Below are positions 5,515 to 8,476 of a DNA stretch of 8,476 nucleotides, one piece after another. Location of the stretch: NCBI GenBank assembly GCA_031272615.1, contig JAISTL010000079.1, forward strand, positions 1 through 8,476, read 5' to 3'. Source of the stretch: Methylobacteriaceae bacterium. Lineage in GTDB: Bacteria; Pseudomonadota; Alphaproteobacteria; Rhizobiales; Beijerinckiaceae. Under the pieces are notes generated by a model. It saw nothing but the letters and a program-made list of their open reading frames with translations. It did not search any database and was not told the origin of the DNA. The translations under genes were made by a program, and so were the position numbers. Every line of letters begins with the position of its first letter. The first letter of the stretch is position 1.

Positions 5515-5793
5515 ATGAGCGGAACCACATTGAATGCCGGTGACCTGACGGCGCGACAACGTCAGATTTTGTTTCGTGCCTGGCATCGCGGCATGCGGGA
5601 AATGGACCTGCTGATGGGCGCCTTCGCCGATGCCGTTCTGACGACCATGCCTGAGGAGGAACTGGCGGAATTCGAGAAAATCCTCATGTATCCCGATGCC
5701 GATCTGTTCAAATGGTTCAAGGGCGACGAAATCATTCCCGAAGAGTATGATTCCCCGGTACTGCGCCGTTTTCTGGCTTTTCGCCTCACCTGA
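5515..5793 (+). CDS. sdhE: Succinate dehydrogenase assembly factor SdhE (FAD assembly factor)
   Basis: A small cytoplasmic protein that assists covalent attachment of FAD to the SdhA subunit of succinate dehydrogenase (older names DUF339, YgfY). At 92 residues it has the usual length. It carries the hallmark RGxxE motif as RGMREMD at 25-31, followed by a helix ending in FAD at 37-39. Further on come EEELAEFEKIL and the typical YPDADLFKWF segment. The ATG at 5515 is chosen because GGAG (5504-5507) lies 7 bases upstream; the in-frame TTG at 5509 is only one base from GGAG and is unlikely. It is divergent from recG and followed by mfd after 21 bases, probably in one transcript. Its link with mfd is positional, not functional. 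Confidence 0.93.
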   Translation: MSGTTLNAGDLTARQRQILFRAWHRGMREMDLLMGAFADAVLTTMPEEELAEFEKILMYPDADLFKWFKGDEIIPEEYDSPVLRRFLAFRLT

Positions 5794-5814
5794 CACGGGA
5801 AGGTTGAACCATCG

Positions 5815-8476
5815 ATGCAGACTCCCCTGTCGCGGGCACTCGCCGCGCTGAATTCCCGCGAAAACCCGGAACTTATCCGCGTGCCCGACGGTTTCGACGC
5901 CATGGTTGTGGCCGATTTGGCCCGCGGCATGGCGCGTCAGGCCGAGACGCGACCGCTGGCGCTCACCTTCGTCGCCCGGGACGGTCAACGCCAGCAGCGG
6001 ATGATCGAGGCGCTGGCCTTCACTGCGCCGGATATCGAGGCGGTGTCGTTCCCTGCCTGGGATTGCCAGCCCTATGACCGGGTGTCGCCCACCGGGGCGG
6101 TGACCGCGCAGCGCATGACGGCGCTGGCACAGTTGGTGCGGACGAGGAGCACAACCGGGCGGCCGCGGGTGCTGGTGACATCGGTCAATGCCGTCAGCCA
6201 GCGCACGCCGCCCGTCGAACGGGTGCGGCGGGAAAGTTTTTCGGCGGCGCCGGGCAATGTGGTGTCCACTGAAGCCCTGATCCAATGGCTGGAAATCAAC
6301 GGCTTCCTGCGCTCGGGCACGGTGCGCGATTCCGGTGAATACGCGGTGCGCGGCGGCATCGTCGACCTGTTTCCGCCGGGCGCGCCCAATCCGGTGCGGC
6401 TGGATTTCTTCGGCGACGTGCTGGAGAGCATCCGCGGCTTTGACGCCGAAAGTCAGCGTTCCGTCGGCCAGATGCGCTCTCTCAACCTGGTGCCGATGAG
6501 CGAAGTGCACCTGACTACCGAAAACATCAAGCGTTTCCGTCAGGGCTATGTGGCGCGCTTCGGCGTGCCGGGCCGGGAAGACCGTCTTTACGAGGCCATC
6601 AGTGACGGGCGGCGGTTTCCGGGGCTCGAACACTGGATGCCGCTGTTTTCGGATTCCATGGGCACGCTGTTCGATTTTACCGGTGACGCGCCGCTGGTGT
6701 TCGATGCGCTTGTCGACAACGCGGTGGCCGAACGGCAGGCGCAAATCCGGGATTATTTCGACGCGCGCCAGAACGCGTTGAAACAGGCGCTGGACGGTGT
6801 TTCCCCCTATCATCCGCTGGCGCCCGAGGCGCTCTATCTGATGCCGGAGGAATGGGCCGCGGTGCTGAAGAAGCACGGGACGGCGCGCCTCTCCCCCTTC
6901 CGGGAACGGGACGGGGCGGCGGTCATCGATTGCGCGGGGCGGCGCGGACGCAGCTTCAGCGCTGAGCGCTCTCAGGAAAACATAAATGTTTTCAGCGTGG
7001 TGGTGGAGCATATTCATGCGTTGATTCAAAAGGGGCTGCGGGTTGTTGTCGGCGCCTGGACGCCGGGTTCGCGGGAGCGGTTGACCCATGTGCTGGCTGA
7101 CCACGGCCTGACCAACACTGAGACCGTGGGGCGGCTCGCCGACGCCCTCGCCCTCGACAAGGGCCGGGTCGGCATGGCGGTGTGGGGGCTGGAAGCCGGT
7201 TTTGAGGTGGGCGATCTGGTTCTCGTCAGCGAGCAGGACATCCTCGGCGACCGGTTGGTGCGCCAGGGGCGCAAAAACCGCCGGGCTCAGGATTTCCTCA
7301 CCGAGGTGACCGGGCTGATGCCCGAGGACCTGGTGGTGCATATCGACCACGGTATCGCCCGGTTTGCCGGGCTGAAGACCATCGAGGCGCTGGGCGCTCC
7401 CCATGATTGCCTGGAACTGCATTATGCCGGCGGCGACAAGCTGTTTCTGCCGGTGGAAAACATCGAGCTTTTGAGTCGCTACGGCTCGGAAGGGGCGGAT
7501 GTCCAGCTCGACAAGCTGGGCGGCGCGGCTTGGCAGGCGCGCAAATCCCGCATGAAAGAGCGCCTGATGGAAATGGCGTCGGCGCTGATGAAAATCGCCG
7601 CCGAACGCATTTTGAAAGAGGCGCCGCGCATGGTGCCGCCCGACGGGCTCTATGACGAGTTTGCCGCCCGCTTCCCCTATGACGAAACCGAAGATCAGCA
7701 AAGCGCCATTGACGCGGTGCTTGACGATATGGGCAGCGGCAAACCCATGGACCGGCTGGTGTGCGGCGATGTCGGCTTCGGCAAGACGGAGGTGGCGCTG
7801 CGGGCGGCGTTCAACTGTGCCATGGCGGCGAAGCAGGTGGCGGTGGTGACGCCGACAACACTGCTGGCGCGCCAGCATTACCGCACCTTTGTCGAACGCT
7901 TTGCCGGGTTGCCTGTCCGCATCGCCCACGCCTCGCGCTTCGTGCCGGCGGCGGAACTCAAGAAGGTGAAGGAAGGACTGGCCGACGGCGGCGTGGACAT
8001 CGTCATCGGCACCCACGCGTTGTTGGGGAAAAACATTCGCTTCAAGGATCTCGGCCTGGTGGTGGTGGACGAGGAACAGCATTTCGGTGTGGCGCACAAG
8101 GAGCGGCTGAAGGAACTGAGGGCGGAAGTGCATATTCTGACCCTTTCGGCGACTCCGATTCCGCGGACATTACAATTGGCTTTGACCGGCGTGCGGGAAC
8201 TGTCGCTCATCGCCACTCCGCCGGTGGACCGCCTGGCGGTGCGCACCTTCGTCACGCCCTTTGACCCGTTGCCGATTCGCGAGGCGCTGCTCCGGGAGCG
8301 TTACCGCGGCGGGCAGTCGTTCTATGTGGCGCCGCGCATCGAAGACCTGGCCGGTGTTCAGCACTTTCTTGAACTGGAAGTGCCGGAGGCGAAGGTCGCC
8401 GTCGCCCACGGGCAGATGCCGGCCGGACGGCTCGACGACATCATGACCGCCTTCTATGACGGAAAATACGACATCC
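5815..8476 (+). CDS. mfd: Transcription-repair coupling factor Mfd, 3' end beyond the window
   Basis: An ATP-dependent DNA translocase that pushes stalled RNA polymerase off damaged template and recruits UvrA for nucleotide excision repair. The frame is open from the ATG at 5815 to the window edge, giving 887 of an expected 1,150 or so residues. The N-terminal UvrB-like region includes the FPAWDCQPYDRVSPT segment. The CarD-like RNA-polymerase-interaction domain begins about residue 503 (PEDLVVHIDHGIARFAGL) and runs to about 600. Walker A GDVGFGKT is at 651-658, DEEQH at 752-756, and TLSATPIPRTL starts at about 776. The second motor lobe and the UvrA-inhibitory C-terminal domain lie outside. 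GGGAAGG sits about 11 bases before the ATG, and no other in-frame start exists after the sdhE stop. All visible motifs are intact. Confidence 0.97.
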   Translation, partial: MQTPLSRALAALNSRENPELIRVPDGFDAMVVADLARGMARQAETRPLALTFVARDGQRQQRMIEALAFTAPDIEAVSFPAWDCQPYDRVSPTGAVTAQRMTALAQLVRTRSTTGRPRVLVTSVNAVSQRTPPVERVRRESFSAAPGNVVSTEALIQWLEINGFLRSGTVRDSGEYAVRGGIVDLFPPGAPNPVRLDFFGDVLESIRGFDAESQRSVGQMRSLNLVPMSEVHLTTENIKRFRQGYVARFGVPGREDRLYEAISDGRRFPGLEHWMPLFSDSMGTLFDFTGDAPLVFDALVDNAVAERQAQIRDYFDARQNALKQALDGVSPYHPLAPEALYLMPEEWAAVLKKHGTARLSPFRERDGAAVIDCAGRRGRSFSAERSQENINVFSVVVEHIHALIQKGLRVVVGAWTPGSRERLTHVLADHGLTNTETVGRLADALALDKGRVGMAVWGLEAGFEVGDLVLVSEQDILGDRLVRQGRKNRRAQDFLTEVTGLMPEDLVVHIDHGIARFAGLKTIEALGAPHDCLELHYAGGDKLFLPVENIELLSRYGSEGADVQLDKLGGAAWQARKSRMKERLMEMASALMKIAAERILKEAPRMVPPDGLYDEFAARFPYDETEDQQSAIDAVLDDMGSGKPMDRLVCGDVGFGKTEVALRAAFNCAMAAKQVAVVTPTTLLARQHYRTFVERFAGLPVRIAHASRFVPAAELKKVKEGLADGGVDIVIGTHALLGKNIRFKDLGLVVVDEEQHFGVAHKERLKELRAEVHILTLSATPIPRTLQLALTGVRELSLIATPPVDRLAVRTFVTPFDPLPIREALLRERYRGGQSFYVAPRIEDLAGVQHFLELEVPEAKVAVAHGQMPAGRLDDIMTAFYDGKYDI

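Noticed and set aside
5306..5530. A 75-residue N-terminal extension of RecG
   Set aside because: It would overlap the sdhE start, contain the predicted promoters and hairpin, and has no similarity to RecG N-termini; homology begins right after the TTG at 5305.
5500..8133. An 877-codon open frame on the minus strand opposite sdhE and mfd
   Set aside because: The plus strand carries unmistakable SdhE and Mfd motifs in a frame with matching ribosome sites. The antisense product is rich in His, Arg and Gln with no recognisable domain, as expected of a mirror frame in GC-rich DNA.
1..8476. CRISPR arrays, tRNA or rRNA genes, insertion-sequence ends, phage attachment sites
   Set aside because: No regularly spaced repeats, cloverleaf-like stretches, transposase frames or flanking target duplications were seen by eye on either strand.

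Overview
The window looks like chromosomal DNA from a GC-rich alphaproteobacterium. The strongest clue is the core block at the right: recG on the minus strand, divergent from sdhE and mfd on the plus strand. That neighbourhood is known from Alphaproteobacteria, and the proteins read as ordinary alphaproteobacterial orthologues. I cannot name a genus from sequence alone.

Left to right: (1) 22-1740, minus, a complete exported type-B carboxylesterase (para-nitrobenzyl-esterase-like) with an intact Ser-Glu-His triad. (2) 1741-2112, a 372-base non-coding gap holding several inverted and direct repeats that are candidate operators. (3) 2113-3048, plus, a compact three-gene cassette coupled by two ATGA overlaps: a DUF3791 protein, a DUF3990 protein (ADP-ribosyltransferase-like), and a third small reading frame that is intact only if one base is restored near 2866. 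A hairpin plus T-run closes the cassette at 3040-3077. (4) 3060-3176, minus, a possible 38-residue single-pass membrane protein directly behind recG. (5) 3188-5305, minus, recG, probably starting at TTG. (6) 5306-5514, a control region with two overlapping divergent promoter-like elements and a very stable hairpin in the recG leader. (7) 5515-5793 sdhE and 5815-8476 mfd, plus, mfd running off the window end.

The core genes serve DNA repair and respiration. RecG remodels stalled forks, Mfd removes stalled RNA polymerase and recruits UvrA, and SdhE helps insert FAD into succinate dehydrogenase. The esterase and the DUF3791/DUF3990 cassette are accessory. The cassette is by eye less GC-rich than recG and mfd, and it resembles small operons I associate mainly with gut Firmicutes, so lateral acquisition is plausible but not shown.

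The most interesting object is this cassette. It is a predicted ADP-ribosyltransferase-fold protein translationally coupled to two small partner proteins, with unusual residues at the expected catalytic positions and an apparently broken third gene. No CRISPR array, tRNA, rRNA or insertion sequence was seen.
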